Below, one piece after another: positions 37,574-46,870 of a stretch of DNA of 64,000 nucleotides. Each line of letters starts with the position of its first letter. Position 1 is the stretch's first letter. The notes below the pieces were generated by a model. The model ran no database searches. It was not told where the DNA came from and saw nothing but the letters and a program-made list of their open reading frames with translations. The position numbers and the translations under genes are program-made. The stretch is taken from contig NZ_QLMC01000003.1 in assembly GCF_003259745.1 (NCBI RefSeq), positions 682,001 to 746,000 of the forward strand. Reading direction: 5' to 3'. Source of the DNA: Larkinella arboricola. GTDB lineage: Bacteria > Bacteroidota > Bacteroidia > Cytophagales > Spirosomataceae.

Positions 37574-40500
37574 TTAAACAAGTTCCGGCACTTCTTCGGG
37601 CTTCGGTTTCGGAACGCGGGAGAAGTATGAATACACCGCCGGAATGATATAAAGCGTTAGCAGACCGGCGAACAGCAAACCGCCAACGATTACGGTGCCG
37701 AGCGAATTGCGGCTGTTTTCGGTCAGCGCAATCGGAATGGCCCCGAAGATCATGGCGAGGCTGGTCATCAGGATCGGGCGGAATCGGGAGGCTGCGGCCA
37801 CTTTGGCGGCTTCCAGCGTATTCAGGCCCTGTTCTTTGCTCTGGTTGGCAAATTCCACGATCAGAATACCGTTCTTCGTAATCAACCCAATGAGGGTGAT
37901 GATGCCGATCTGACTGAAAATATTCAGCGTTTGCCCGAAAATCCAGAGACTCAGCAGGGCACCCGTCATGGCCATCGGTACGGTCAGCAGAATAATGAAC
38001 GGGTCGATGAGGCTTTCGAACTGGGCCGCCAGAAGCAGGTAAATCAGCACCAGGGCAAAAATGAACGCGAACAGCAGACTCGACGAGCTTTCCGAGAAAT
38101 CGCGCGATTCGCCGGCCAGCGAGGTTTTGATGCTCGGCGGAAGCACTTTTTTGGCAATCCGGTTCATCTCGGACACACCATCGCCAATGGTTTTTCCCGG
38201 TGCCAACCCGCCCGATACCGTCGCCGAAATGGCCTGATCGTAGCGGTAAATGGCCGCCGGACTAACACTTTCCCGGAACGAAACCAGGTTGTCGAGCGAA
38301 ACCATGTCACCGGTTCGGGTGCGGACAAACAGGGCTTTCAGGTCGTAGGGCGTGTCGCGTTCCTGCCGTTGCAACTGCCCGATTACTTCGTACTGCCGGT
38401 CGTTGTAAATGAAATACCCGTAGCGTTGACCACTCAGCGCCAGTTGGAGACTGCGGGCAATTTCGGCCACCGAAATTCCCAGCTCAGCGGCTTTGTCGCG
38501 GTCAATTTTCAGCACCAGTTCGGGCTTGTTTACTTTCAGATCCGAATCCACAAACCGCAGGACATCGCTCTTGCGGGCCTCGGCCATAAATTTGGGCAGC
38601 ACATCGGTCAGGGCCGCCAGATTCTGGGCCTGAAGGACATACTGCACGGGTTGCGCCTGACCAAACCGGCTGCCGATGGTGGGCGGCTGAACCGGAAAAA
38701 CCATCACACCACGGAATTGCTGGGCATTGCGGGAATAAATCTCAAACACATCGGCCTGCGTGGTGGTCCGCTCACCGGCTTTTTTCAGAAACGTGTTCTG
38801 AACGGCAATGTTGACCGGCGCGGGTGGGCCAAACGTGAGCGCCAGAATCGAATACGTCTGAAACAAACCCGGTGTTGAATCGACCGAAAACCGGGCAATC
38901 TCGTTCATGTATTTTTCCGTATACTCATACGAAGAACCTTCGGGTGCCAGCACCGCCAGACTGATTTGCGAACGGTCTTCCAGCGGAGCCAGCTCGGACG
39001 GTAATTGCCGACCAATGATATAAATCAGCCCGAACGTAGCCGCCAGCGCCACAAAAGCCGTCCAGCGATACCGTAAAAACCAGCTCAACGATTTTTCGTA
39101 AGCCCGGTTTAAGGCGACAAAATACGGCTCGGTTTTGCGGTACAGCCAATTCGGTTTTTCCTGATGTTTCAGCAGGTACGCACTCATCATCGGCGACAGC
39201 GTGAGCGCCACAAAAGCCGACACCAGCACCGAACCCGCTACGACAATGGCAAATTCCTGAAAGAGTTTGCCGGTAATACCGGGTAAAAAAAGGATCGGCA
39301 GAAAAACAGCCGCCAGCGTGATGGTGGTCGAAATGACGGCGAAGTAGATTTCCGACGACCCTTTGAAAGCCGCCTGAATCGGGCTCATGCCTTCTTCAAC
39401 TTTGGCGTAGATGTTTTCCAGCACCACAATGGCGTCATCCACCACCAGCCCAATGGCCAACACAAGCGCCAGCAGGGTCAGAATGTTGATGGAATAACCG
39501 GCCACGTACATGATGAAAAAGGCCGAGATGATGGAAACCGGAATGGCAACAACCGGAATGATGGTCGAGCGCCAGTCGCGTAGGAAGATGAACAGGATTA
39601 GAATCACCAGTCCGAAGGCAATGAACAGCGTTTCTTCCACTTCCGAAATGGACGCCCGAATGGGTTCTGTAAAGTCTTTTCCGATGGTCAGTTCATAATC
39701 AGACGGTATTTCCCGGCGCAACTCTTTCAGCCGCCGGTAAAACTCGTCGGCAATCGCAACGGCATTGGCACCCCGCTGCGGCTCAACGAACACCCCAATG
39801 GTGGGCGAATTTCCTTTCAGGCTGTTCAGAATGGCCGTCCGTTCGTTTTCGGCTCCCAGTTCTGCGTAGCCAATGTCTTTAAACCGGATGATGGTGCTGC
39901 CCTCCTGGCGAATAATCATGTTGTTGAAATCCCTTTCCTGCGTCAGACGGCCCAGCGTCCTGACGGTTAGTTCATTCTGATCACCTTCCACCCGACCCGA
40001 CGGTAAATCCACGTTTTCCTTGCGGAGCGCCTGTTCAATGTCCGAGGGCGTGAGCTGATAGGCCGCCAGTTTGGCCGGATCAATCCGTAACCGCATGGCG
40101 TACTTTTTCTCCCCGGCAATCCCCACCCGTTTTACCCCGGGAATGGTCTGCATCCGTTCCTTAATGACCGTTGAAGCGATGTTACTCACCTCCAGAATGT
40201 TACGGGTTTTGCTTTCGACGGCCATAAAAATTACAACATCGCCCGCATTGGCTTTTTCCACAATCGGCGGGTCCACGTCGCCGGGCAGCAATCGCCGGGC
40301 TTTGGTTACTTTGTCGCGTACGTCGTTGGCGGCCGCTTCCAGATCGGCATCGAGGTTAAACTCAACGGTAATCACGCTGGCGGCTTCGCGCGAAACCGAC
40401 GAAATGGTTCGAATACCGTTGGCTTCTCCGATGGATTCTTCGAGCGGTTTCGTAATCTGGTAGGCAATGACATCGGGGCTGGCCCCCGGATAGGTGGTCG

Positions 40501-40642
40501 TGACAGTGACAATGGGCGAATCCGTCACCGGATATTCCCGGACTCCCAGGTATGAAAACCCGACGATTCCGAACAGAATAATCAATACGGAGAGTACACC
40601 GGCCAGCACGGGCCGTTGAATACTAATTCCTGATAAACTCAT
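37574..40642 (-). CDS. RND efflux transporter permease subunit (AcrB/MexF type)
   Basis: 1022 residues, twelve transmembrane helices in two repeats, each with a large periplasmic loop. Seen directly: 'RPVLAGVLSVLIILFGIVGFSYLGVREYPVTDSPIVTVTTTYPGASPDVI' at the start, the charged helix 'LLALVLAIGLVVDDAIVVLENIYAKVEEG' with the two essential aspartates for proton relay, and the second-repeat 'IGIITLIGLITKNGILIVEFANQ'. It exports drugs or toxic small molecules across the inner membrane using the proton gradient. The middle gene of a complete adaptor-permease-channel operon. Confidence 0.95.
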   Translation of the reverse strand: MSLSGISIQRPVLAGVLSVLIILFGIVGFSYLGVREYPVTDSPIVTVTTTYPGASPDVIAYQITKPLEESIGEANGIRTISSVSREAASVITVEFNLDADLEAAANDVRDKVTKARRLLPGDVDPPIVEKANAGDVVIFMAVESKTRNILEVSNIASTVIKERMQTIPGVKRVGIAGEKKYAMRLRIDPAKLAAYQLTPSDIEQALRKENVDLPSGRVEGDQNELTVRTLGRLTQERDFNNMIIRQEGSTIIRFKDIGYAELGAENERTAILNSLKGNSPTIGVFVEPQRGANAVAIADEFYRRLKELRREIPSDYELTIGKDFTEPIRASISEVEETLFIAFGLVILILFIFLRDWRSTIIPVVAIPVSIISAFFIMYVAGYSINILTLLALVLAIGLVVDDAIVVLENIYAKVEEGMSPIQAAFKGSSEIYFAVISTTITLAAVFLPILFLPGITGKLFQEFAIVVAGSVLVSAFVALTLSPMMSAYLLKHQEKPNWLYRKTEPYFVALNRAYEKSLSWFLRYRWTAFVALAATFGLIYIIGRQLPSELAPLEDRSQISLAVLAPEGSSYEYTEKYMNEIARFSVDSTPGLFQTYSILALTFGPPAPVNIAVQNTFLKKAGERTTTQADVFEIYSRNAQQFRGVMVFPVQPPTIGSRFGQAQPVQYVLQAQNLAALTDVLPKFMAEARKSDVLRFVDSDLKVNKPELVLKIDRDKAAELGISVAEIARSLQLALSGQRYGYFIYNDRQYEVIGQLQRQERDTPYDLKALFVRTRTGDMVSLDNLVSFRESVSPAAIYRYDQAISATVSGGLAPGKTIGDGVSEMNRIAKKVLPPSIKTSLAGESRDFSESSSSLLFAFIFALVLIYLLLAAQFESLIDPFIILLTVPMAMTGALLSLWIFGQTLNIFSQIGIITLIGLITKNGILIVEFANQSKEQGLNTLEAAKVAAASRFRPILMTSLAMIFGAIPIALTENSRNSLGTVIVGGLLFAGLLTLYIIPAVYSYFSRVPKPKPEEVPELV

Positions 40643-40721
40643 GATTGTAGTGATGTGATGGCCTTTTGATCGCGTAAAAAAGGCCGTGGTTAAATACCGT
40701 AGCTAGCTATACGTCCTCCAT

Positions 40722-41813
40722 TCAGTTCACGTTAGCGGCTCTGACGGCAACGCCCGGTTCCAGACGCAGCAGGTTGGTGGTCAAAACGGTATCGCCCAGG
40801 GATAAGCCTTCCAGAATCTGAACGGTTCCTTTGGAGCGGCTGCCCGTTTTCAGTTCCCGCTGCTCGGCTTTGCCGTTTTTAAGGGCAAACGATGAATAGC
40901 CTTTGGCGTTGGGAATCAGGGCCTGCGTGGGAATCAGAATACCGTCGGTGCTGGTGCGCAGGGTGAATGCAATTTTCGCCGATGAACCGGGGACTAATTT
41001 CCCGTTGCGGTTTTCGCTAATAGCTTTTACCAGCAAACTCCGGGTGTTCAGATCGGTTTTGGGCTCGGTTGCAACGACGCTGCCCCGGAACGGCTGGTTG
41101 CTGTTTTCGGTGGTAAATTGTATCGTCTGGCCAATTCGAACGGCAGAAGCGTATTTTTCGGGAACTGTAAAGGCTACTTCCACCCGGCTGACATCATCCA
41201 GCGCCGTCAAAACCGTTGACGGTGTTACGTAAGCGCCAACATCCACTTTGTTCAGACCCAGTCGGCCGGAAAAGGGCGCGCGGATTTCGGTTTTGGCCAG
41301 TTCTACGTCTACAATGGCCATTTCCGCCTGCAATACACTCAGGTTGGTAGCAATCTGATCGTACTCCTGCTGATTCACGGCCTCGGTCGCCAGCAGTTCG
41401 CGAAACCGTTTTTCGTCCAGACGGGCCAGCTTTTCCTGTAGCGCGATTTTTTTCTTTTTCGCCAGCAAATCGGCATCATCCAGCTTAAACAGCAGCGTTC
41501 CCTGCGTCACGTAACTTCCTTCCCGGGCGTAAATCCGGGTTAACTTGCGGGCCACTTCGCTCACCAGATCCACTTCCTGATTGGCCGCGATGGTGCCGGT
41601 GGTTTGCAGCTCATCGGTAATGGTCTCCGCTTTCACCACAAACACGTCCGCCGGAATCCGGTGATCGTCGGGCGCAACGGCTGCGGTGGTTAGTTTTTTG
41701 ACGGGCTCGGCTTTGTTGGAAAAAAGCTTAGGGGTAAACACGAAGAACGCTATCGTCAATACGAAGATGCTGATCATCAATGATACGGTCCGAATCGATT
41801 GTTGAGATTCCAT
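40722..41813 (-). CDS. RND efflux periplasmic adaptor (membrane fusion protein)
   Basis: 363 residues with an N-terminal membrane anchor ('TVSLMISIFVLTIAFFVFTP'), the lipoyl-like half motif 'QTTGTIAANQEVDLVSEVARKLTRIYAREGSYVTQGTLLFKLDD', a short coiled-coil hairpin ('KKKKIALQEKLARLDEKRFRELLATEAVNQQEYDQIATNLSVLQAEMAIVDVELAKTEIRAPFSGRLGLNKVDVGAYVTP') and a beta-barrel/membrane-proximal domain. It bridges the RND permease and the TolC-type channel. First gene of the three-gene operon, divergent from an ArsR-type regulator. Confidence 0.94.
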   Translation of the reverse strand: MESQQSIRTVSLMISIFVLTIAFFVFTPKLFSNKAEPVKKLTTAAVAPDDHRIPADVFVVKAETITDELQTTGTIAANQEVDLVSEVARKLTRIYAREGSYVTQGTLLFKLDDADLLAKKKKIALQEKLARLDEKRFRELLATEAVNQQEYDQIATNLSVLQAEMAIVDVELAKTEIRAPFSGRLGLNKVDVGAYVTPSTVLTALDDVSRVEVAFTVPEKYASAVRIGQTIQFTTENSNQPFRGSVVATEPKTDLNTRSLLVKAISENRNGKLVPGSSAKIAFTLRTSTDGILIPTQALIPNAKGYSSFALKNGKAEQRELKTGSRSKGTVQILEGLSLGDTVLTTNLLRLEPGVAVRAANVN

Positions 41814-41938
41814 GAGGAGAATTTTTTATTGTTTCAATGTTCTACAAATATCGAACTTTAATTGTTTTATGGTTTTCGAACAAGGCACTTGAAAAATGGG
41901 TTCCATCGTTTATAAAAAAAGACTTGAATTTTTTTTAC

Positions 41939-41959
41939 GCTAATAATCGTTGTATTAGC
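41939..41959. promoter_or_regulatory. Candidate operator between RND pump and ArsR genes
   Basis: GCTAATA (41939-41945) and TATTAGC (41953-41959) are inverted around a 7-bp spacer, 57 bp before the regulator gene, in an AT-rich divergent region. The half-site spacing is plausible for an ArsR dimer. No matching -7 promoter element was found by eye on either strand here. Confidence 0.45.
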
Positions 41960-42015
41960 AACTCATGTAGCTACTTCTTTCGGGAAGGGGCCACACTGGA
42001 AATCGAAAAACTAAA

Positions 42016-42342
42016 ATGAAACAATATCAACATCCGACCCTCGACCAGATTACCCTGACGGGCATCCTGCATGCCCTCAGCGATCCGGTTCGTCTGAATT
42101 ACGTCCAGTGTTTAGCCCGCGAACTGGATGAGCGCCCCTGCGGGACCATTCCCACCCCGGTGGCTAAATCAACGATGTCTCATCATTTGCGCGTTCTGCG
42201 CGAAGCGGGACTGGTTCGCATTCGAACCGAAGGAACTCAAAGTTTAACGTCTCTGCGATTAAACGAGGTGGAGTCTAAATTTCCGGGTATTCTGAAAGCG
42301 GTTTTGAAAGCGGCCAGTCAGGAACAGCCGCTCGAAAAATAG
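42016..42342 (+). CDS. ArsR-family winged-helix regulator
   Basis: 108 residues with the ArsR fold: 'LTGILHALSDPVRLNYVQCLARELDER' (helices 1-2), 'KSTMSHHLRVLREAGLVRIRTEGTQSLTSLRLNEV' (recognition helix and wing). Two cysteines (in 'YVQCLA' and 'RPCGTI') are eight residues apart and could sense thiol-reactive compounds, as in the YodB/HypR-like redox regulators, but this is speculative. The gene is divergent from the RND operon, so autoregulation and pump repression through the intervening 202 bp are likely. Confidence 0.88.
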   Translation: MKQYQHPTLDQITLTGILHALSDPVRLNYVQCLARELDERPCGTIPTPVAKSTMSHHLRVLREAGLVRIRTEGTQSLTSLRLNEVESKFPGILKAVLKAASQEQPLEK

Positions 42343-42443
42343 CGGCACACCGAGGGAATAGCCCAGTTGCCGGTCAAAGCTTGCGTATCAACCCTGGCAA
42401 AACCACTTATATCTACTCTATATATTTTATAGTGATTCACCTT

Positions 42444-42479
42444 AAAAACAGAGCCAGAAAAACCTCTGGCTCTGTTTTT
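42444..42479. terminator. Bidirectional terminator between ArsR gene and sulfatase locus
   Basis: AAAAACAGAGCCAG (42444-42457) and CTGGCTCTGTTTTT (42466-42479) are perfect 14-bp arms with an 8-nt loop, with T-runs on both strands. Lies between convergent genes. Confidence 0.9.
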
Positions 42480-42559
42480 ACAAACGCTTTCCATCCTTTT
42501 TTTTCAAACTCCGGCGTTATGCTGGTCTGAAATCCGGATACTCCCGAATGGATGGCGTA

Positions 42560-43636
42560 TTATTTTACACGGACACAGCGAAATCCCAGGTTGTTGCTCC
42601 CGCTGCTTACCTCGCCTTTGCCCCGGCTTCCGGCCTTGTAGCGAATGCAATAGTCATCACTGCACAGAAACGAGCCACCCCGCTGCACGTACTTCACCGC
42701 GCCGGGTTCGTCGGGATCGTAGCTATCCTGCGGCCCCGTTGGATTACTCTTCGGACTATTTCGGTAATAATCAGGCCGGTACAAATCCTGACACCACTCC
42801 CAGACGTTGCCGTCCATGTCGTATAACCCGTACGGATTGGCCGGAAACGACTGAACCGGTGCGGCTGCGGCATAGCCGTCTTCCTTCGTGTTTTTACTCG
42901 GAAAATCGCCCTGGTAAATATTGGCAATCCACTTGCCGCCCGGTTTGAGTTCTTCACCCCAGTAATAGGTACGGTTTCCTTTACCGCCCTGGGCGGCAAA
43001 CTCCCATTCGGCTTCGGTCGGCAGGCGCTTCCCGGCCCATTTGGCATAGGCGGCAGCATCTTCGTAGCTTACGTGCACGACCGGCAAGTTTTCGCGGCCT
43101 TTGATGCTGCTGTTCGGTCCTTCGGGATGCCGCCAACTGGCTCCACTGACGTACTCCCACCATTGCAGCGGGTTATCCAGCGATACTTTCTGCATCGGGG
43201 GCGTAAACACCGCCGATCCCGGCACCAGCTTATCCGCCGGAACGCCCGGATAATCTTTCGGATTCAGCGGACGCTCGGCCACGGTGACGTAATTCGTTGC
43301 GGCCACAAAACGGGCAAACTCAGCGTTCGTGACTTCGTGTTTATCCATCCAGAACCCGTTAACCGTCACGGTATGCAGCGGGCGGGCATCCGGAAACTCG
43401 TCGGAACCCATCTGGAACGTGCCACCCGGTATCCAGACCATATCGTCCATGCCGCCTTCCCCGGCGGTTGCGGTAACAGAAGCCGCCTGCCGGATAGCCG
43501 CCGACCGGGATGGCATTCCTTTCGCAACGCAATGCGCTCCGCTGTCGGTTTCGGCCGTTTGTTCAGCGGTCGATTTCTTTTCCGAATTACAGGCTGTAAA
43601 CCCTGCCAGAAAAACGCTGCAAAACAGCATTCTCAT
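42560..43636 (-). CDS. Formylglycine-generating enzyme family lipoprotein (sulfatase maturase)
   Basis: 358 residues from the ATG of MRMLFCSVFLAGFTAC. This start lies 19 bp after the sulfatase stop and gives a compact lipoprotein signal; an in-frame ATG at 43690 would overlap the sulfatase by 35 bp. The FGE/SUMF1 domain is complete: 'VWIPGGTFQMGSDEFPDARPLHTVTVNGFWMDKHEVTNAEFARFV', 'LPVVHVSYEDAAAYAKWAGKRLPTEAEWEFAAQGG', 'GLYDMDGNVWEWCQDLY', and 'GGSFLCSDDYCIRY', where the two copper-binding catalytic cysteines (about residues 325 and 330) are both present. It oxidises the signature Cys of sulfatases to formylglycine; the lipid anchor places it in the envelope, unlike cytoplasmic maturases. Confidence 0.9.
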   Translation of the reverse strand: MRMLFCSVFLAGFTACNSEKKSTAEQTAETDSGAHCVAKGMPSRSAAIRQAASVTATAGEGGMDDMVWIPGGTFQMGSDEFPDARPLHTVTVNGFWMDKHEVTNAEFARFVAATNYVTVAERPLNPKDYPGVPADKLVPGSAVFTPPMQKVSLDNPLQWWEYVSGASWRHPEGPNSSIKGRENLPVVHVSYEDAAAYAKWAGKRLPTEAEWEFAAQGGKGNRTYYWGEELKPGGKWIANIYQGDFPSKNTKEDGYAAAAPVQSFPANPYGLYDMDGNVWEWCQDLYRPDYYRNSPKSNPTGPQDSYDPDEPGAVKYVQRGGSFLCSDDYCIRYKAGSRGKGEVSSGSNNLGFRCVRVK

Positions 43637-43655
43637 CAGGCACTTGCACACTGTT

Positions 43656-45221
43656 TTACTCCCCGCCTTCCACAATCCTGAGCGCTTCATCGTCTTTATA
43701 CTTCCGAATTTGGTCTTTCAGTTTATTCTTCAAATCGGCGGCAATCGCTTCATATCCTTTAACACCGTACAGATTCCGGAGTTCCTGCGGGTCTTTTTTC
43801 AGGTCGTATAGTTCCCAATAGTCTTTGGGGCCATAGAACCGGACGATTTTGTACTGGCTGGAACGCAGGCCAATGTGGGGTGCAACGCGGTGCGGTTCCG
43901 GATATTCGTAATAATGGTAATAGGCTTCCTGCCGCCAGTTTGTCTTCTGGCCTTTCAGCAACGGCAGAAACGACACCCCCTGAATGTCCTTGGGAATGGC
44001 GGTTCCGGTCAGGTTGAGCAGCGTCGGCGCCCAGTCGATGTTGGAAACGAGTTGGTTTACCTGCGTACCCGGTTTGATCACACCCGGATAGCGAATAACA
44101 AACGGCGTTTTCAGCGATTCTTCGTAGATAAACCGCTTGTCGAACCAGCCGTGTTCGCCCAGGTAAAAGCCCTGATCGGATGCGTAAATAATGACGGTAT
44201 TTTTGGCCAGTCCGGATTTATCCAAATAATCGAGCAGTGTGCCGATGTTGCGGTCCAGCGAGTTGGCCGTCGCCAGATAATCCTTCAAATACCGCTGAAA
44301 TTTCCACTCCACCAATGCCTTGCCGCTGAGTTTTTTCTCGTCAAACTCCTTGCTGATCTTATTTTCGTAGTAGTCGTAAAACTTCTTTTTTTCTTCCGGC
44401 GAAAACCGGTTATACGCTCCTCTTTTATCGTAATCAAGGTGCACTTTCAGGTCTTCTTTCAGGCGCATCGTTTTGTCGATGGTCATGTCCTGATTTTTGG
44501 CCGCATCCCGGTTTTCGTATTCATCATAAAACGTTGCCGGTAGCGGGAACGTCACGTTATCGTACGCACCCAGGTCCTGGATATCGGGTAGCCATTCGCG
44601 GTGCGTCGCTTTGTGCCCCACCACCAGAAAGAACGGTTTCGATTTGTCCCGCCCATTCAGCCAGTCGAGCGACAGTTTGGTGGTGACATTGGTGACATAA
44701 CCCGGATAGCGGGTGGTATCGCCCTTACCATTTACAAAATCCGGGCTGTAATACTGTCCCTGACCGGGCAGCACATTCAGGTAATCAAACCCGTGCGGCA
44801 GAGCCCCCAGGTGCATTTTTCCGATCCAGGCGGTTTGGTAACCGTTTTTCTGTAACTCTTCGGGAAACACCGGCTGATTGATTTCAAACTTCCGTTCGTT
44901 CACTTTGTAGCCATTCAGGTGGCTGTATTTCCCGGTCAGCAACGTTGCCCGGCTGGGGCCGCAGATGGAATTGGTTACGACGTTATTGTGCAGAATCGCG
45001 CCTTCCCGGGCAATCCGGTCAATGTTCGGGGTTTTTGCCAGTTTACTGCCGTAGGCACCGATGGCCTGATAGGCGTGGTCATCGGAAAAAATAAAAATAA
45101 CGTTGGGCCGGGTTGTTTGCTGCGCTTCCGACTCCTTCGGTTTATAACCAGGAACCGTCACCAGTAAAGCCGCCAGCACCGCTGCTGCACTAATCATACT
45201 TACGCCAATTCGTAGATTCAT
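43656..45221 (-). CDS. Sulfatase, cysteine type
   Basis: 521 residues. The N-terminal hydrophobic leader 'MNLRIGVSMISAAAVLAALLVTV' is followed by 'NVIFIFSDDHAYQAIGAYGS' (metal-binding Asp pair), the formylglycine signature CGPSR with Cys87 ('NSICGPSRATLLTG'), 'AWIGKMHLG', 'FLVVGHKATHREWLPD' and 'IIYASDQGFYLGEHGWFDKRFIYEESLKTPFVIRYPG'. The pattern is that of S1-family N-sulfoglucosamine/glycan sulfatases acting on polysaccharide sulfate esters. It lies 8 bp after the second sulfatase gene and just before the maturase, all one operon. Confidence 0.94.
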   Translation of the reverse strand: MNLRIGVSMISAAAVLAALLVTVPGYKPKESEAQQTTRPNVIFIFSDDHAYQAIGAYGSKLAKTPNIDRIAREGAILHNNVVTNSICGPSRATLLTGKYSHLNGYKVNERKFEINQPVFPEELQKNGYQTAWIGKMHLGALPHGFDYLNVLPGQGQYYSPDFVNGKGDTTRYPGYVTNVTTKLSLDWLNGRDKSKPFFLVVGHKATHREWLPDIQDLGAYDNVTFPLPATFYDEYENRDAAKNQDMTIDKTMRLKEDLKVHLDYDKRGAYNRFSPEEKKKFYDYYENKISKEFDEKKLSGKALVEWKFQRYLKDYLATANSLDRNIGTLLDYLDKSGLAKNTVIIYASDQGFYLGEHGWFDKRFIYEESLKTPFVIRYPGVIKPGTQVNQLVSNIDWAPTLLNLTGTAIPKDIQGVSFLPLLKGQKTNWRQEAYYHYYEYPEPHRVAPHIGLRSSQYKIVRFYGPKDYWELYDLKKDPQELRNLYGVKGYEAIAADLKNKLKDQIRKYKDDEALRIVEGGE

Positions 45222-45229
45222 TTCAGTTA

Positions 45230-46789
45230 CTATTTATTTAATTGAGTTACTGCTTCTTCCGGCCATAACACCGGTTTTCCAGTGTTTTTAAACGTAGGCA
45301 TCTGGGCATTCCAGGTCTTTAACTGTTTAGTAAGCAGCAAAGCCAGTTCTTTTACTTTTTCTGGTTGTTCGTCCGCGCGATTTTTTAGCTCGCCAATATC
45401 ATCCTTCAGGTTGTAAAGTTCCAAACCCGCCGTCCGGTGGTCATACACCAGTTTCCAGTTGCCCTGCCGGATACCGCTGGCCCAGTGCAGCATCGGCCCT
45501 TCGGCCGCAATCCAGCGGTTCGGGTGGTGCCAGACCAGTGCACGGGTGTCGTCTTTCAGCGTCGGGTTTCGGAGCAGCGGCAGAAACGACTGACCGTCAA
45601 TAGACTGAACGGTTGACGGTTTCTGAACGCCCGCAATTTCCAGAATCGTCGGAAAAAAGTCTTCAATAATCAGGTATTGCTCAGCCACCCCACCCGGTTT
45701 GACGACGCCCGGCCAGCGCACCAGCATCGGCTCCCGGATACCGCCCTCGTATACCGACCCCTTACCCGCTCGCAGCGGCAGATTGTGTGTGTGTTCCGGG
45801 CCGCCCCGTTGCGGTTTGGTGCTCAGGCCGCCGTTGTCCGACATAAAAATAACTACGGTATTGTCGGCAATCTTACGTTCGTCCAGAAAATTCAGCAGGT
45901 CGCCCAGGCTCTTATCCATGCCTTCCACCAGCGACGCGTAGTTGGCTTCGATGCTATCCAGACCGGCTTTCCGGTACTTTTCCACAAACCGCTGATCGGC
46001 CATGATGGGCGTATGAACGGCGTACTGGCCGACATACAGAAAGAACGGCTGTTTGCTTTGAATCGGTTTATCCAGCGCCCTGATGGCTTCGAGGGTTAGG
46101 GCTTCGGTCAGGAAAACGTCTTTGCCGTGGTAGGCTTCCAGTCCCGGAACGGCATTGCGGTTCGGTTTTCCGTTGGCCGGTCGGTCATAGTTTTCGGTTC
46201 CTAAATAACTGGCCGGGTGCCCGATTTCACTGCCGGCAATGTTCACCTGAAAACCCAGATTCTTCGGGTCCGCGCCGGGCGTTCCCGCCGAACCAAAATG
46301 CGCTTTTCCGGTGTGAATGGTATAATAACCGTTCTGGCTCAACAAGGCGGGCAATGGCGTTGCGTGGAAGGTGTGTTCAATACCGGCCACCGGGCTCAGA
46401 CCGTTGATGTTCCAATCCACCGAATTCAGGGTGGAATCCGCATAATCCGTGTTTTTGTTCCTGTTGGGCGAAGTCCAGTGCGTAATTCGGCTATGGGCCG
46501 TGTTCACACCACTCAGCAGGCTCGTGCGGGTGGGTGTACAAACCGGCTGGGCGTACGCATTCGTAAATTTCAGTCCTTCCTTCGCCAGCCGTTCCATGTT
46601 CGGCGTGCGATACCGGCGGTTCAGATCAGTTACCTGCTTCCAGAATGGTACGGACGTATCCTGCCAGCCCATGTCATCGACCAGAAAAACGACGATATTA
46701 GGCCGAGCCGGTTTCTGGGCAAAACCCCCGTTCCCGGCGAAAAGCAGCAAACCGATGAGCGCCCAGGTTTTTAACAAAATGTTACCCAT
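45230..46789 (-). CDS. Sulfatase, cysteine type (second of the locus)
   Basis: 519 residues with signal peptide 'LIGLLLFAGNGGFAQ', 'NIVVFLVDDMGWQDTSVPFW', the formylglycine signature CTPTR with Cys84 ('PVCTPTRTSLLSG'), 'IHTGKAHFGS', 'FFLYVGQYAVHTPIM' and 'VIFMSDNGGLS'. The spacing and the extended 'TPNMERLAKEGLKFTNAYAQP' segment match S1 sulfatases of Bacteroidota glycan loci. It follows the SusD-family gene on the same strand after 81 bp that contain a small hairpin. Confidence 0.94.
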   Translation of the reverse strand: MGNILLKTWALIGLLLFAGNGGFAQKPARPNIVVFLVDDMGWQDTSVPFWKQVTDLNRRYRTPNMERLAKEGLKFTNAYAQPVCTPTRTSLLSGVNTAHSRITHWTSPNRNKNTDYADSTLNSVDWNINGLSPVAGIEHTFHATPLPALLSQNGYYTIHTGKAHFGSAGTPGADPKNLGFQVNIAGSEIGHPASYLGTENYDRPANGKPNRNAVPGLEAYHGKDVFLTEALTLEAIRALDKPIQSKQPFFLYVGQYAVHTPIMADQRFVEKYRKAGLDSIEANYASLVEGMDKSLGDLLNFLDERKIADNTVVIFMSDNGGLSTKPQRGGPEHTHNLPLRAGKGSVYEGGIREPMLVRWPGVVKPGGVAEQYLIIEDFFPTILEIAGVQKPSTVQSIDGQSFLPLLRNPTLKDDTRALVWHHPNRWIAAEGPMLHWASGIRQGNWKLVYDHRTAGLELYNLKDDIGELKNRADEQPEKVKELALLLTKQLKTWNAQMPTFKNTGKPVLWPEEAVTQLNK

Positions 46790-46824
46790 ACATTAAAAAT
46801 TTAAACTTACCTCCACCGAACCTG

Positions 46825-46851
46825 AAAGGCCTGGGGCGGAGACGAGCCTTT
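46825..46851 (-). other. Hairpin between SusD and sulfatase genes
   Basis: AAAGGC (46825-46830) and GCCTTT (46846-46851) are inverted within the 81-bp spacer. There is no T-tract, so it is more likely to stabilise the upstream susCD part of the mRNA than to end transcription. Confidence 0.35.
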
Positions 46852-46870
46852 GGGGCATACTATCCATCCG

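Noticed and set aside
41837-42019. 60-codon ORF (+) in the RND/ArsR divergent region
   Set aside because: It lies entirely in the AT-rich regulatory gap, overlaps the inverted repeat and the ArsR start, and shows no family resemblance.
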